DNA of 64,000 bases. It comes from an uncultured Hyphomonas sp. GTDB taxonomy: Bacteria; Pseudomonadota; Alphaproteobacteria; Caulobacterales; Hyphomonadaceae. The DNA lies in the NCBI RefSeq assembly GCF_963675305.1, contig NZ_OY776147.1, positions 1,116,001 through 1,180,000 on the forward strand, read 5' to 3'. Positions 51,827 to 60,373 of this stretch are shown here, piece after piece. Each line of letters begins with the position of its first letter. Position 1 is the stretch's first letter. A program made the position numbers and the translations under genes. Under the pieces are notes generated by a model, which had not been told where the DNA came from, searched no databases, and saw only the letters and a program-made list of their open reading frames with translations.

Positions 51827-52960
51827 ATGACGACACAATTCTCGCAACATCATGTCTATCGGATGATCTCGCCGGACAGGGTGGAATCCGGTGCTGGAAA
51901 GTCGAAAGATATTGCCAAGATCGTGCGTCGCTTCGGCGCAGAGAGAATCGTCATCGCCACATCGAACAGTGTTCTGACAAAAATTCCACATGTCGACAGA
52001 CTGATGAAGGCGCTGGATGGTCTCACCTGCGAAGTCTACCCGAATTGCCGGCAACACTCGCCGGAGAGTGACATCACCAATCTTGTCACGCGGCTCGGAG
52101 CGTCGGATGCTCAGGCAGTTGTTTCGATTGGCGGCAGCAGCGTATTTGATACCGTCAAGGTGGCCGTTTCCCGCCACGCCGATGCGACGGGCCAGTCTGT
52201 CATTCCGCAAATCGCCATTCCGACCACATTGTCGGCCGGCGAGTTCACACCCGGTGCTGGCTATACAGAAGAAGAAACCCAGACGAAGAAACTCGTTCTG
52301 GACATGCGGGCGGCGCCGCGCTGTGTAATTCTGGATCCGGAAGTTACCGTCGGCACACCGGAAGAACTTTGGTTGTCCAGCGGTGTGAAGGCGCTGGATC
52401 ATGCCCTGGAGGCAGTCTGGGCCATCAATCCTCACCCTTATGTAGACACGCTGGCCCTGGAGGCGATCCGTCTGCTCTTTAAGCAGCTGCCGAACTCACG
52501 CGATGCCTCCAATCTTGAGGCCCGGGCGGCCTGTCAGTTCGGTGCGTGGATGTCGATTTCCGGCGTCGGTGCATCCGGCATGCGGCTCAGCCACTTCCTG
52601 GGGCATCAGATCGGCGCACGCCTGCATATTCCGCACGGCATTACGTCCTGTATTCTTCTGCCGTCCGTCATGCGCTATCTCCGTGACCGTACGCTGGAGC
52701 CGCAGTGCCGGATCGCGGCGGCCATGGGGATTGCCCGCGATGGCCGGACTGACGAGGACGTGGCCGATGAGGCCGCAGACAAGATAGAGGCGTTTATTCG
52801 GGATTTAGGATTGCCGGACAGCATCAAAGCCGCTGGCGGCAATCACGATGACATCGAAGCAATTACTGAGTCTAGCTACCGCGCCGCAATCCAACTGGGA
52901 CTGTCAGACGACCTTCCGCTCGGAGCTCAAAGCATCAGACAGATTCTCTTGCAGGCGTAG
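51827..52960 (+). CDS. Iron-containing ADH-family oxidoreductase, maleylacetate-reductase-like
   Basis: A 377-residue protein of the iron-ADH superfamily: GGSSVFDTVKV (nucleotide site, residues 102-112), IPTTLSAGEFTPGAGYTE, GVKALDHALEA, HFLGHQIG (H260) and HIPHGI (H270). The usual metal-binding Asp of GMDALTHAIE is K188 here; that loss is typical of maleylacetate-reductase-like members, which do not need iron. It may reduce an enone or ketone of the cluster. It shares an operon with the SDR upstream. Substrate uncertain. Confidence 0.85.
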   Translation: MTTQFSQHHVYRMISPDRVESGAGKSKDIAKIVRRFGAERIVIATSNSVLTKIPHVDRLMKALDGLTCEVYPNCRQHSPESDITNLVTRLGASDAQAVVSIGGSSVFDTVKVAVSRHADATGQSVIPQIAIPTTLSAGEFTPGAGYTEEETQTKKLVLDMRAAPRCVILDPEVTVGTPEELWLSSGVKALDHALEAVWAINPHPYVDTLALEAIRLLFKQLPNSRDASNLEARAACQFGAWMSISGVGASGMRLSHFLGHQIGARLHIPHGITSCILLPSVMRYLRDRTLEPQCRIAAAMGIARDGRTDEDVADEAADKIEAFIRDLGLPDSIKAAGGNHDDIEAITESSYRAAIQLGLSDDLPLGAQSIRQILLQA

Positions 52961-52983
52961 CTCGGGAATTATCAGGGTAAAAC

Positions 52984-53010
52984 GGAATTTTCAAAGGAAC
53001 GGGGCTTGAG
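52984..53010 (+). repeat. IS6-family left-end remnant
   Basis: GGAATTTTCAAAGGAAC and the following GGGGCTTGAGA match the left end of the complete IS6 element 125 bases further on. No transposase remains. It is a footprint of an earlier insertion or deletion. Confidence 0.55.
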
Positions 53011-53108
53011 AAGAATATGAGCAGCGAGACCAAATGCTTCCCGTTAGATCGCTGACTGTAGCGAGATTGAAATGCGCGTGACTCCGGCACTATCCCGTAA
53101 CCTGGAGG

Positions 53109-53923
53109 GGGATTGTCAAAGGAACCGACCTTGAGACGGCGCATTCAGGAGCTTAGGCTCCAGAAATGACGAAATCACCCTTCCGCTACTTCAAGACGTC
53201 GCCCGAGATCATCCAGCTTGCGGTCATGATGTATGTTCGATTTCCGCTATCCTTGCGCAACGTGGAAGACCTGCTTCACGAGCGCGGCATCGACATTTGC
53301 CACGAAACAGTCCGTCACTGGGTCGACCGTTTCGGCACTCACTTCGCGCACAAGATCCGCAACCGCCGATCTGAACGCATGAGGCAATCGCCACAATGGC
53401 AGTGGCACCTGGATGAGGTGTTTGTAAAGATCCGTGGGCAGACACACTATTTGTGGCGCGCTGTCGATCATGAGGGCGAAGTTTTGGAGTCTTTCGTTAC
53501 GAAGACGCGCGATAAGGCCTCTGCATTGAAATTCATGAGAAAAGCCATGAAACGGTATGGCAATCCTCAGGTAGTTGTGACTGACAGGTGCCACTCATAT
53601 CGCGCGGCCATGAAAGAGATTGGAAACGAACGGCGCCAAGAATGCGGCCGGCACCAGAACAATCGTGCCGAGAATTCCCATCTTCCTTTCCGCCGACGAG
53701 AGCGGGCGATGTCTCGTTTCCGGCGCATGCGAAGTCTCCAGAAGTTCGCTTCAGTCCATTCGTCTGTATACAATCACTTCAATCATCAAAGGAACATTGA
53801 GAGCAGGGCCAGGTTCAAATCGCTACGTGACGCCGCTCTTCTCGAATGGCGCGAACTTCTCGCTGCCTGAGACCTGCTCGTCCGCGAAAAACGGAGACTG
53901 GTTCGAGTTAGTCTGACACCACC
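53109..53923 (+). mobile_element. Complete IS6-family element, copy 1
   Basis: An 815-base element with imperfect terminal inverted repeats (left GGGATTGTCAAAGGAAC, right the complement of GGTGGTGTCAGACTAAC). It holds one intact transposase gene. No 8-base target duplication is visible, which fits replicative IS6 movement and later rearrangement. It has the same length and strand as copy 2 at 60,374. Confidence 0.85.
53166..53870 (+). CDS. IS6-family transposase, copy 1
   Basis: A 234-residue DDE transposase. The start MTKSPFRYFKTSPEIIQLAVMMY is typical of the IS6 family, with helix-turn-helix LRNVEDLLHERGIDICHETVRHWVDRFG and catalytic acids in WHLDEVFVKIRG, VVTDRCHSYRAAM and RAENSHLPFRRRERAM. 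It looks intact. It drives replicative cointegrate formation. About 80 percent or more like copy 2 by eye. Confidence 0.93.
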   Translation: MTKSPFRYFKTSPEIIQLAVMMYVRFPLSLRNVEDLLHERGIDICHETVRHWVDRFGTHFAHKIRNRRSERMRQSPQWQWHLDEVFVKIRGQTHYLWRAVDHEGEVLESFVTKTRDKASALKFMRKAMKRYGNPQVVVTDRCHSYRAAMKEIGNERRQECGRHQNNRAENSHLPFRRRERAMSRFRRMRSLQKFASVHSSVYNHFNHQRNIESRARFKSLRDAALLEWRELLAA

Positions 53924-54996
53924 GCGCGACGAAAGGGGCGAACGCGCGCTGGGAGCTTGCGCCTGGCTTCGACCTTGACCGAGCCAGGTACTGATTGCTC
54001 ATCCTGTGCGGCGAGGCCTGACGGATCATTGCGTTGCCAATAACCGCAAAAATCAACGCTGGGACTATTCGCGAGCGCCAGGCCAATAACTCGCTTATAT
54101 TGCTCTTCGTTGGAATTGCGCCTGTTGTCTTCGCGAAACACCATTTCCTGAGCATAGCGTAACAGATAGGGGCCGCTTATGTGTACATGCGTAGCCTCGT
54201 TTCGCCGCAAGCGAGAGAAGAAACTCTCAGCCTGATTGGTGCTAACGCCATTCAGTGAATAGGCCTTTCTGTGATTGATCCTCATTACCCTGAACGCTGC
54301 ATGGAGCCGATCCCACGACGCGGCTTCGTCTGCATGAATTATAGAACCCTTGAGAATTCGGCTGGCCGCAAATCGAACAGCTTTGCCTTCATTGTCGAAT
54401 ACGCCGGCAACACATAGCCCTTTCTGCTCTCGGATGATCACGACGCATTTTCGTTTGCCCGTTAGGTATCGAGCCAGGCGGCGGTCTAACCGATGATCTC
54501 GCTCATTGCGCGGTTTGCAATATCCCCCGAAGTAGCCGCCATCGATCTCCACAACCTTGCTTTCACCGCCCAGTGTTCTTCCGCGCATGGAGGCTGCCAT
54601 TGCTTCTCTTATCTTATGGCAAAGCACAAACGCTGTTTTGTAGGAGACGCCCAGATCACGGCTCATCGACAACATCGACTTGCCTTTAAGCTCATTGCAG
54701 AAGATCGCGATCGCCGCGAGGTAATTCCTGATCGGCTGTTTGCGTGATGCGAACAGCGTTCCGGATGTTACACTGAAATCCTTCATGCATCCGCGACAAC
54801 GATAACGCGTCGATCCGTTGGGGCGTCGACAGTCATAAGGATCAGGACTTTGACAGTAAGGACAAACAGGTCTCCCTTGCGTGTTGGCCCAGCGAATTTC
54901 TCGAAAGGTTGCCTCGGCTTCAGAATTTGACAGTCGAAAAACTTTTGCCAGAGATAGAGATCGTGCGCGACGAGAAAGTAAGAAATGCTGTGTCAT
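53908..54996 (-). CDS. IS1595-family transposase, 3' end fused into IS6
   Basis: A 362-residue ISXO2/IS1595-type transposase. The N-terminal zinc-binding part is CPYCQSPDPYDCRRPNGSTRYRCRGC, and the DDE-like core includes VEIDGGYFGGY and IIHADEAASWDRLH, then GVSTNQAESFFSRLRR. The ATG at 54996 fits the family. The reading frame ends inside the terminal repeat of IS6 copy 1 (53908-53923), so its last residues are foreign and the element end is missing. No inverted repeats of its own are visible. Confidence 0.85.
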   Translation of the reverse strand: MTQHFLLSRRARSLSLAKVFRLSNSEAEATFREIRWANTQGRPVCPYCQSPDPYDCRRPNGSTRYRCRGCMKDFSVTSGTLFASRKQPIRNYLAAIAIFCNELKGKSMLSMSRDLGVSYKTAFVLCHKIREAMAASMRGRTLGGESKVVEIDGGYFGGYCKPRNERDHRLDRRLARYLTGKRKCVVIIREQKGLCVAGVFDNEGKAVRFAASRILKGSIIHADEAASWDRLHAAFRVMRINHRKAYSLNGVSTNQAESFFSRLRRNEATHVHISGPYLLRYAQEMVFREDNRRNSNEEQYKRVIGLALANSPSVDFCGYWQRNDPSGLAAQDEQSVPGSVKVEARRKLPARVRPFRRAVVSD

Positions 54997-55061
54997 CAAA
55001 TACTTGCAAGCGTATTCATACCCCTTTGCCAAGCCTTTGTGGCGTTTGCGCCATAATACCG

Positions 55062-55316
55062 GAGAATTCACACTTGCCATTTCGAAGACGGGAGCGAGCT
55101 ATGTCCCGTTTTCGGCGCATGCGAAGTCTCCAGAAATTCGCTTCGATCCACTCGTCTGTGTACAACCACTTCAATCACCAAAGAAATATCGAGAGTAGAG
55201 CCAGGTTTAAATCATTGCGTGACGCTGCTCTTCTCGAATGGCGCGAGTTGATCGCTGCTTGAGACCTGCTTGCCCCCGAAAAAGCGGAGACTGGTTCGAG
55301 TTTGTCTGACAGCACC
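55062..55316 (+). pseudogene. IS6-family 3' remnant
   Basis: The last ~66 codons of an IS6 transposase (ENSHLPFRRRERAMSRFRRM to WRELIAA) and the right end (GTCTGACAGCACC, ending 55316) remain. The 5' part is replaced by the IS1595 element. The frame is open further upstream, but only this part is IS6. Confidence 0.85.
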
Positions 55317-55352
55317 CTCTGATGGGTGAGCATTTTCAATCGGGTTACGCTG

Positions 55353-56213
55353 CTAATTCAGCCCAGCTTGAAACGCATCCCTAAGCAGGCGCTCGCCATT
55401 GGGCGGCGCGCTCATATCCAGGGCGGATGCACTGAGGAAAAATTCGAATGGTCCCGCTACAGACCGGAAGCCGAGCAGTTTCGCAAGAGCGACACCTGCA
55501 TTGCCAAGGCACAGGGGTATATGAGTGATAGCCGGTTGTTTGTTCAGGACATGAAAAGCCAGCCGGGCAATCTCATCCTGTGTGAAGGTCTCAGGCCCAC
55601 CTGCCTCTACTTGCTCCCGTCCGTCTTGGCTCGCCCGGACGCACAGTATCGCAAGATCAGATCCATCAATGGGCGATATACGGCTCTGTCCATCACCGAA
55701 CAGGTAGACCCGCCCCGCCTGCGCCATCTGCAGGATTTCCATCAGGTCCGAGAAGAACCCGCTAGGCCTGATGATGGTCGAGGCGATCGCCGCATCATGC
55801 AGTTCTGACGCGAACCTGGCCTTGGCGCGCGCCATGGCTGACCCGGGCATCTGTTCGGCGTTCAGGACATGGATGTAAGTAAATCGCTGCACACCCGCGC
55901 GCATCGCCTCATCCAGCAGGTTCCGGTTGGCACCGTAGTCGACCTCTTCATAAGTCAGCCCGTCTTTCTGGCGGGTCACGCCCAGTGCAGAGACAACGAG
56001 ATCGATTCCATCACAACACCCATCCACGCTGACGGGTTTTGTTTCTTCACCGACGAAGATGTCATCGAGATAGTCGCCAAGGCCACAAAGCTTCTCAGGT
56101 GCGCGTGCGAGCGCCCGCACGGAATAGCTCGCTTCAGCGTAAGCCTTGATAAGCCTCTGCCCGAGATATCCCGTCGCGCCGGCTATCAGGACATTTTTTC
56201 CTGGCTGCAACAT
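55353..56213 (-). CDS. NmrA-like NAD(P)-binding protein (atypical SDR)
   Basis: A 286-residue Rossmann protein. The nucleotide motif GATGYLGQRLIKAY is at residues 11-24, followed by VVSALGVTRQKDGLTYEEVDYGANRNLLDEAMRAGVQRFTYI, typical of NmrA/HSCARG-type proteins without the full SDR catalytic triad. It may sense redox state or reduce a small molecule. It is part of the cargo between IS6 remnants, with a ribosome site GGGAGG before the start. Confidence 0.85.
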   Translation of the reverse strand: MLQPGKNVLIAGATGYLGQRLIKAYAEASYSVRALARAPEKLCGLGDYLDDIFVGEETKPVSVDGCCDGIDLVVSALGVTRQKDGLTYEEVDYGANRNLLDEAMRAGVQRFTYIHVLNAEQMPGSAMARAKARFASELHDAAIASTIIRPSGFFSDLMEILQMAQAGRVYLFGDGQSRISPIDGSDLAILCVRASQDGREQVEAGGPETFTQDEIARLAFHVLNKQPAITHIPLCLGNAGVALAKLLGFRSVAGPFEFFLSASALDMSAPPNGERLLRDAFQAGLN

Positions 56214-56240
56214 CGTGATCCTCCCTTCATTTGCCGGTGT

Positions 56241-56283
56241 CGGCGCGCGGTCATTTCTTCAGGTGACTTTTGACCGCGCGCCG
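56241..56283 (-). terminator. Hairpin between glycine-zipper and NmrA-like genes
   Basis: A 13-base perfect stem, CGGCGCGCGGTCA (56241-56253) with its complement at 56271-56283, lies just after the glycine-zipper stop. No long T-run follows, but the position fits termination. Confidence 0.6.
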
Positions 56284-56296
56284 CATTGATGGCCGC

Positions 56297-56677
56297 TTAT
56301 CCGACGACCGGATGCCCTCGTCCCTGCATGCATTCGATGACGATCTTACGACGCTGCTCACGCGTCTCGACCATGCCCACGCTGCCGCCTGCAACGGCCC
56401 CGACGATCGCACCCGCGATAAGACCCTCCGTATCGGAGACGTCATCGTCTGCAAGACCAGCGATAGCACCGATACCAGCACCGATGGCAGCGTCGGTTTT
56501 CATGTCGCCGTTCGTGTATGAACGCTCGGTCGCGAGGGCCTGGCAGTCTGACAGGTCTGCTGCATATCCAGCCGCCTTGGGACCATCATTAATCGGTTGG
56601 TATTTGGCACCAGTATTTGCACAGCCTGCAACGGCGAGACCGAGCATCAACATAACCGGGAGGGATACATTATTCAT
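56297..56677 (-). CDS. Glycine-zipper lipoprotein
   Basis: A 126-residue lipoprotein. The signal peptide ends in LAVAGC (lipobox). The C-terminal half carries a glycine-zipper, IGAGIGAIAGLADDDVSDTEGLIAGAIVGAVAGGSVG, able to pack in the outer membrane, and ends with VIECMQGRGHPVVG. Proteins of this kind are outer-membrane or stress lipoproteins of unknown detail. It lies 29 bases after the autotransporter gene on the same strand. Confidence 0.85.
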   Translation of the reverse strand: MNNVSLPVMLMLGLAVAGCANTGAKYQPINDGPKAAGYAADLSDCQALATERSYTNGDMKTDAAIGAGIGAIAGLADDDVSDTEGLIAGAIVGAVAGGSVGMVETREQRRKIVIECMQGRGHPVVG

Positions 56678-56706
56678 TGTAAATGTCCTTGTGATTGAGA
56701 CGTGTT

Positions 56707-58632
56707 CTAGAAAACGGTGTGAAGGGTTACGGCGAACTCATCGCTGCGGTCGATGTCTTCCGCCCACTGATGGGCATATCGAGCGGTGAGCGACCAGTTC
56801 TCGCCAATCCCCAGTCGAGCCCCGACACCGGCATTGAAGCGATCTTCAGTCGGCGCCTCGCTGCGGATCGTGACGGGCATGGAGGTGTTATCGATGAGAG
56901 ACGAAGTCAGCCCGTAGTCGTCGTCGCCGAACTGGTTCACGTAGGCCACGTCCGCAAGGGGCGTGACGGAGAAGAGACGGGAAAGCTGGAGATCCGGACC
57001 CCGGAACTTTGCGTCCAGCATCAGGCGGCGATAGTTGAACGCCTGGTCCCCGTAGCTGAGCGCCAGCCCATTCGCGCCTGTTTCCTCATATCCGTCGACC
57101 TTGATGCGCCCGGCAGACAGGGCCATTCCATGATCGATTTCGACGGCACCGATCCGGTCAACGCTGCGGGCCGCGACTTCAACATCCCACAGCTCGCTAT
57201 CCGTTTCCCCTTGCGCCGAGAGAAGCGTGACGCCGGTTGCGCGGGAGATCCCGGTTACTTCGTGCCCACCACGGGTCATCGTCAGGCTCAGTCGGCCATC
57301 CGCCTGGTAGTCCAGCGCGCCGTAGACGGACAACATTCCGCCTTCAAGGCGCGCGCTGCCCGACGTATCAAACACAACATCGGTCTTTCCAACCGAAAGA
57401 GCGCCGCCGACCACAAAGTGCTCCGCAAACCGCCCCTCCATACCGAGAGACGCACCGTCCAGGTCGAGGCTCGCTTTCGGCGACGCGCCGCGGCGAGAAA
57501 TGTCCAGCGATGAGGATGCTGGTGCCAACCACGCTGCGAAGTGATCTTCGCTCGTCGTGTACGCACCAGGACGAACGAGACGTAGGTGACTTTCCAGCTG
57601 CTCGTATCCGACGCGGGGCAAGCGCGCCGTTTCAAGCGATGCAGAGCCGTTTGCCCCGGCAAGGGTCGCCATCCACCATTGCGCAACCAGCGCGTGCCCG
57701 GCCTCGGTCATGTGCAAGGGATCAAACCAGAGATATTTGTTCTGCTCGTTGAAATCCGTCGAACACAAAGAGGTGTCGCTCCAATCGAAACAGGGCGAGG
57801 TCGTATCGGTGAAACCGAGTGCGGCCGCATTCGACGTGACGTACGTCATGAATGCTTCGTACCGCATCGTGACGACGTTCACGTCCGACGGCAGATCGAG
57901 TTCAGCAACAGCTGCGAACATCTCAGCATTTGCGGCTTCAATCAGCTGCGCAAGGGCATCCTGCGTTTCTGGATCACCGCTGAATTGCGGCGCGAACCGG
58001 AGTGGCTGGATTTCCGACAGGATGATGGTCTTCACACCCGAATTGGCCAGCGCCGCGATATTTTCCGCTGCCGCCGCTGCAACATCAGCGACGATTTCAT
58101 CGGCCGGGTCATCAATCTCCAGACGGTCCAGGAAGTCGTTTGCACCTGCGATCATGAATGCAACATCATTGTTTCCAATGCTGAGCGCATCGCTCTCGAC
58201 CAGTGCGGCGAATTCCTCAGTCTGCACTCGAACGCCGGTTTCGACACCAAATGGCACGAGGTCGCCGCCCCGCGTCATGTGCGCACCTGAAATGGCAAAA
58301 TTGATGTTCGGCGAGTCAATGTCCGGGTCAAGAATGATATCGACATCCCGACCGAGAAGTTCAGCCCAGATCAAGCCGTTCGAATCCCGCTCGAACCCAT
58401 TGTTGGACGAGTTGGGGTAGAAGTCTTCATAGCGCGACCCGACAATCGCGCTGAAATTGCCTTGGCCGATATTGCTGTCACCGAAGAAGTAGTAGTTTCC
58501 ACTTCCCGCATTGGTGTTGGCCTGTGCAGAAGCAGACGGGGCGATAAGTGTCAGGGCAACGAAGCCTGAAAAAAGGCATGCCGAGGTCGTCGACGCGTGC
58601 GAGAAGGCACGCGCCTTGGTGAATTTAGACAT
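56707..58632 (-). CDS. SGNH/GDSL-esterase autotransporter
   Basis: A 641-residue autotransporter of the EstA kind. A signal peptide ends near SASAQA. The passenger is an SGNH hydrolase with Ser53 in FFGDSN, Gly115 in SGAH, Asn165 in GAND, and D304/H307 in FDPLHM. From about residue 355 a beta-barrel follows, ending in the expected Phe (TLHTVF). It hydrolyses esters or lipids on the cell surface. All catalytic blocks are present. A small hairpin lies in the leader (58645-58662). Confidence 0.92.
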   Translation of the reverse strand: MSKFTKARAFSHASTTSACLFSGFVALTLIAPSASAQANTNAGSGNYYFFGDSNIGQGNFSAIVGSRYEDFYPNSSNNGFERDSNGLIWAELLGRDVDIILDPDIDSPNINFAISGAHMTRGGDLVPFGVETGVRVQTEEFAALVESDALSIGNNDVAFMIAGANDFLDRLEIDDPADEIVADVAAAAAENIAALANSGVKTIILSEIQPLRFAPQFSGDPETQDALAQLIEAANAEMFAAVAELDLPSDVNVVTMRYEAFMTYVTSNAAALGFTDTTSPCFDWSDTSLCSTDFNEQNKYLWFDPLHMTEAGHALVAQWWMATLAGANGSASLETARLPRVGYEQLESHLRLVRPGAYTTSEDHFAAWLAPASSSLDISRRGASPKASLDLDGASLGMEGRFAEHFVVGGALSVGKTDVVFDTSGSARLEGGMLSVYGALDYQADGRLSLTMTRGGHEVTGISRATGVTLLSAQGETDSELWDVEVAARSVDRIGAVEIDHGMALSAGRIKVDGYEETGANGLALSYGDQAFNYRRLMLDAKFRGPDLQLSRLFSVTPLADVAYVNQFGDDDYGLTSSLIDNTSMPVTIRSEAPTEDRFNAGVGARLGIGENWSLTARYAHQWAEDIDRSDEFAVTLHTVF

Positions 58633-58741
58633 AGGTCTCTCCAGCGGACCTTTTCAGGTCCGGTTCTATTCTTTCAGTTGTGTGGAATTTTCAGGCCACG
58701 CGAATTGTGTGTGGACCGGTCAGAGCAAGCAACTCATCGTA

Positions 58742-59788
58742 TCATTTTGCCCCCTCCCGCGGCTGAAACAGGTTGGACGCGGAAGATCGGAACCTCTCTC
58801 GATAGTCGGAGGCGGATACACCAACATGACGTTGGAAAGCGCGACGCATACGTTCTGCGCTCTGGAACCCCGTCGAGACGGCAATTTGTTCTATGCCGGT
58901 GTCGGATTGCTCAAGCTCTACTCGTGCGGCTTGCACGCGCGCAGCTTCTACATAGTGCGCAGGCGTGACTTTGGTTTCTTCCTTGAATTTGCGAGCGAAG
59001 GTGCGTTCAGACATACAGGCACGCGCCGCTAGGGCCGTGACCGACAGGGGCTGGTCGAGGTGACCAAGCACGTAGTCGAGCGTCGAGTTGATCACTGGAT
59101 CTTCTGCACGTTGCGCAATCAAGTGGGCGCTGAACTGTGACTGGCCGCCCGGTCGCATCATGTACATCACATTGTAGCGTGCAACCTGCAGGGCGATATC
59201 ATGCCCCCAATCCATCTCCACGAGCGACAGCGCGAGGTCCATGCCAGTTGTTACGCCGGCAGAAGTCCAGATGTTGCCATCCTGAACGAAAATTGCGTCG
59301 GGATCGACCTCAACCTTTGGGTAGCGTTGCGCCAGGATGGGGCACCACCACCAGTGAGTAGTCGCCCGGCGATTATTCAACAGGCCGACTTCGGCCAGGA
59401 TCAGAGCGCCGGTGCAGATTGACACAATCCGCTTTGACCGGGCTGCGGCATCAGAAACAAACTTCAGGAGCGTGCGGTTCTCCAGTGCTTTTACGGTACC
59501 GTGTCCCCCGGAGATGATCAGAGTGTCGATCGCGCCCCCATCTCTAGACGCGTCCTCGAAGCCCTGGTCGGCATCAATTGTTAGTCCGCTCGTTGTCCGG
59601 ACGGAACCGGCATCTTGTGCCACCACGTGCACTTCATAGGGCTCGACATTTTCCGGCAGGAACAGTTTCGTTCCTGTCAGCACTTCTAGCGGGCCAACCA
59701 CGTCCAGGATGTGGGCATCGGGATAGATGACCATCACCACGCGGCGAGGTTTCAGGGAAGCTTGGGGGGTATCGTTTGTTTTCATCAT
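58742..59788 (-). CDS. GlxA-type AraC regulator with DJ-1/PfpI domain
   Basis: A 348-residue regulator. The N-terminal DJ-1/PfpI domain (VVMVIYPDAHILDVVGPLEVL, IVSICTGALILAEVGLLNNRRATTHW) is followed by an AraC helix-turn-helix pair (LSVTALAARACMSERTFARKFKEET and IEQIAVSTGFQSAERMRRAFQRHVG). The Cys in ICTGA marks the DJ-1 nucleophile elbow. It likely senses a metabolite and controls genes in this cargo block. It starts at ATG 59788 or 59785. Confidence 0.92.
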   Translation of the reverse strand: MMKTNDTPQASLKPRRVVMVIYPDAHILDVVGPLEVLTGTKLFLPENVEPYEVHVVAQDAGSVRTTSGLTIDADQGFEDASRDGGAIDTLIISGGHGTVKALENRTLLKFVSDAAARSKRIVSICTGALILAEVGLLNNRRATTHWWWCPILAQRYPKVEVDPDAIFVQDGNIWTSAGVTTGMDLALSLVEMDWGHDIALQVARYNVMYMMRPGGQSQFSAHLIAQRAEDPVINSTLDYVLGHLDQPLSVTALAARACMSERTFARKFKEETKVTPAHYVEAARVQAARVELEQSDTGIEQIAVSTGFQSAERMRRAFQRHVGVSASDYRERFRSSASNLFQPREGAK

Positions 59789-59881
59789 TTTCAGACATTA
59801 GCTGAGCCCAGCCTTATCCGTTAGGACAACAGCCCCACCTTTTCCGCCAAACCCCACTTTTTCTCTGCGATTCCAGCGAAA

Positions 59882-59998
59882 GGCATTGTCAGGTTAACAG
59901 ACCTTGAGGCGGTCCATTCTGGCGTCTAGGCTCAGGAAATGACGAATTCACCCTTCCGCTACTTCAAGACACCGCCCGAAATCATCCAGCTGACCTGA
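59882..59998 (+). pseudogene. IS6-family 5' remnant
   Basis: The left end (GGCATTGTCAGGTTAAC) and the first ~19 codons (MTNSPFRYFKTPPEIIQL, then a stop) remain. The element is cut at about 59,992 by an IS3-family fragment. Confidence 0.85.
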
Positions 59999-60373
59999 GC
60001 CCCACGCGTCCCGCGTTTATTTCGAGAGTCTGACCCTTTCATAGTCCATGGTTTGAGATATGGCGAGCGCGCCGGGAGCGGAGCTCCCCACATGCTCGAG
60101 CGACCGGCGCGCTGCGGGCGTGAGCCCGCCCAGAGATGAGTGAGGCCGGTGGTGATTGTAGTCGTGCCGCCAGCGCCCGAGGATCTTGCGGGCATGAGCG
60201 AGACTGTCGAACACTTCTTCGTTGAGGCATTCATCCCGCAGCTTCCCATTGAAGCTTTCGACGAAGCTATTCTGCTGCGGCTTGCCGGGCGCGATATAGT
60301 GCCAGGCGATACCGGTTTCGTTCTGCCATTCAAGTAAGGCACGTGACGTCAGTTCACTGCCATTGTCCGAGAC
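59992..60373 (-). pseudogene. IS3-family transposase fragment
   Basis: The minus strand encodes the end of an IS3 OrfB: SDNGSELTSRALLEWQ, then IAWHYIAPGKPQQNSFVESFNGKLRDECLNE and HNHHRPHSSLGGLTP. Only the last ~115 residues are present, ending at 60017. The rest is cut off by IS6 copy 2 at 60374. Confidence 0.88.
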
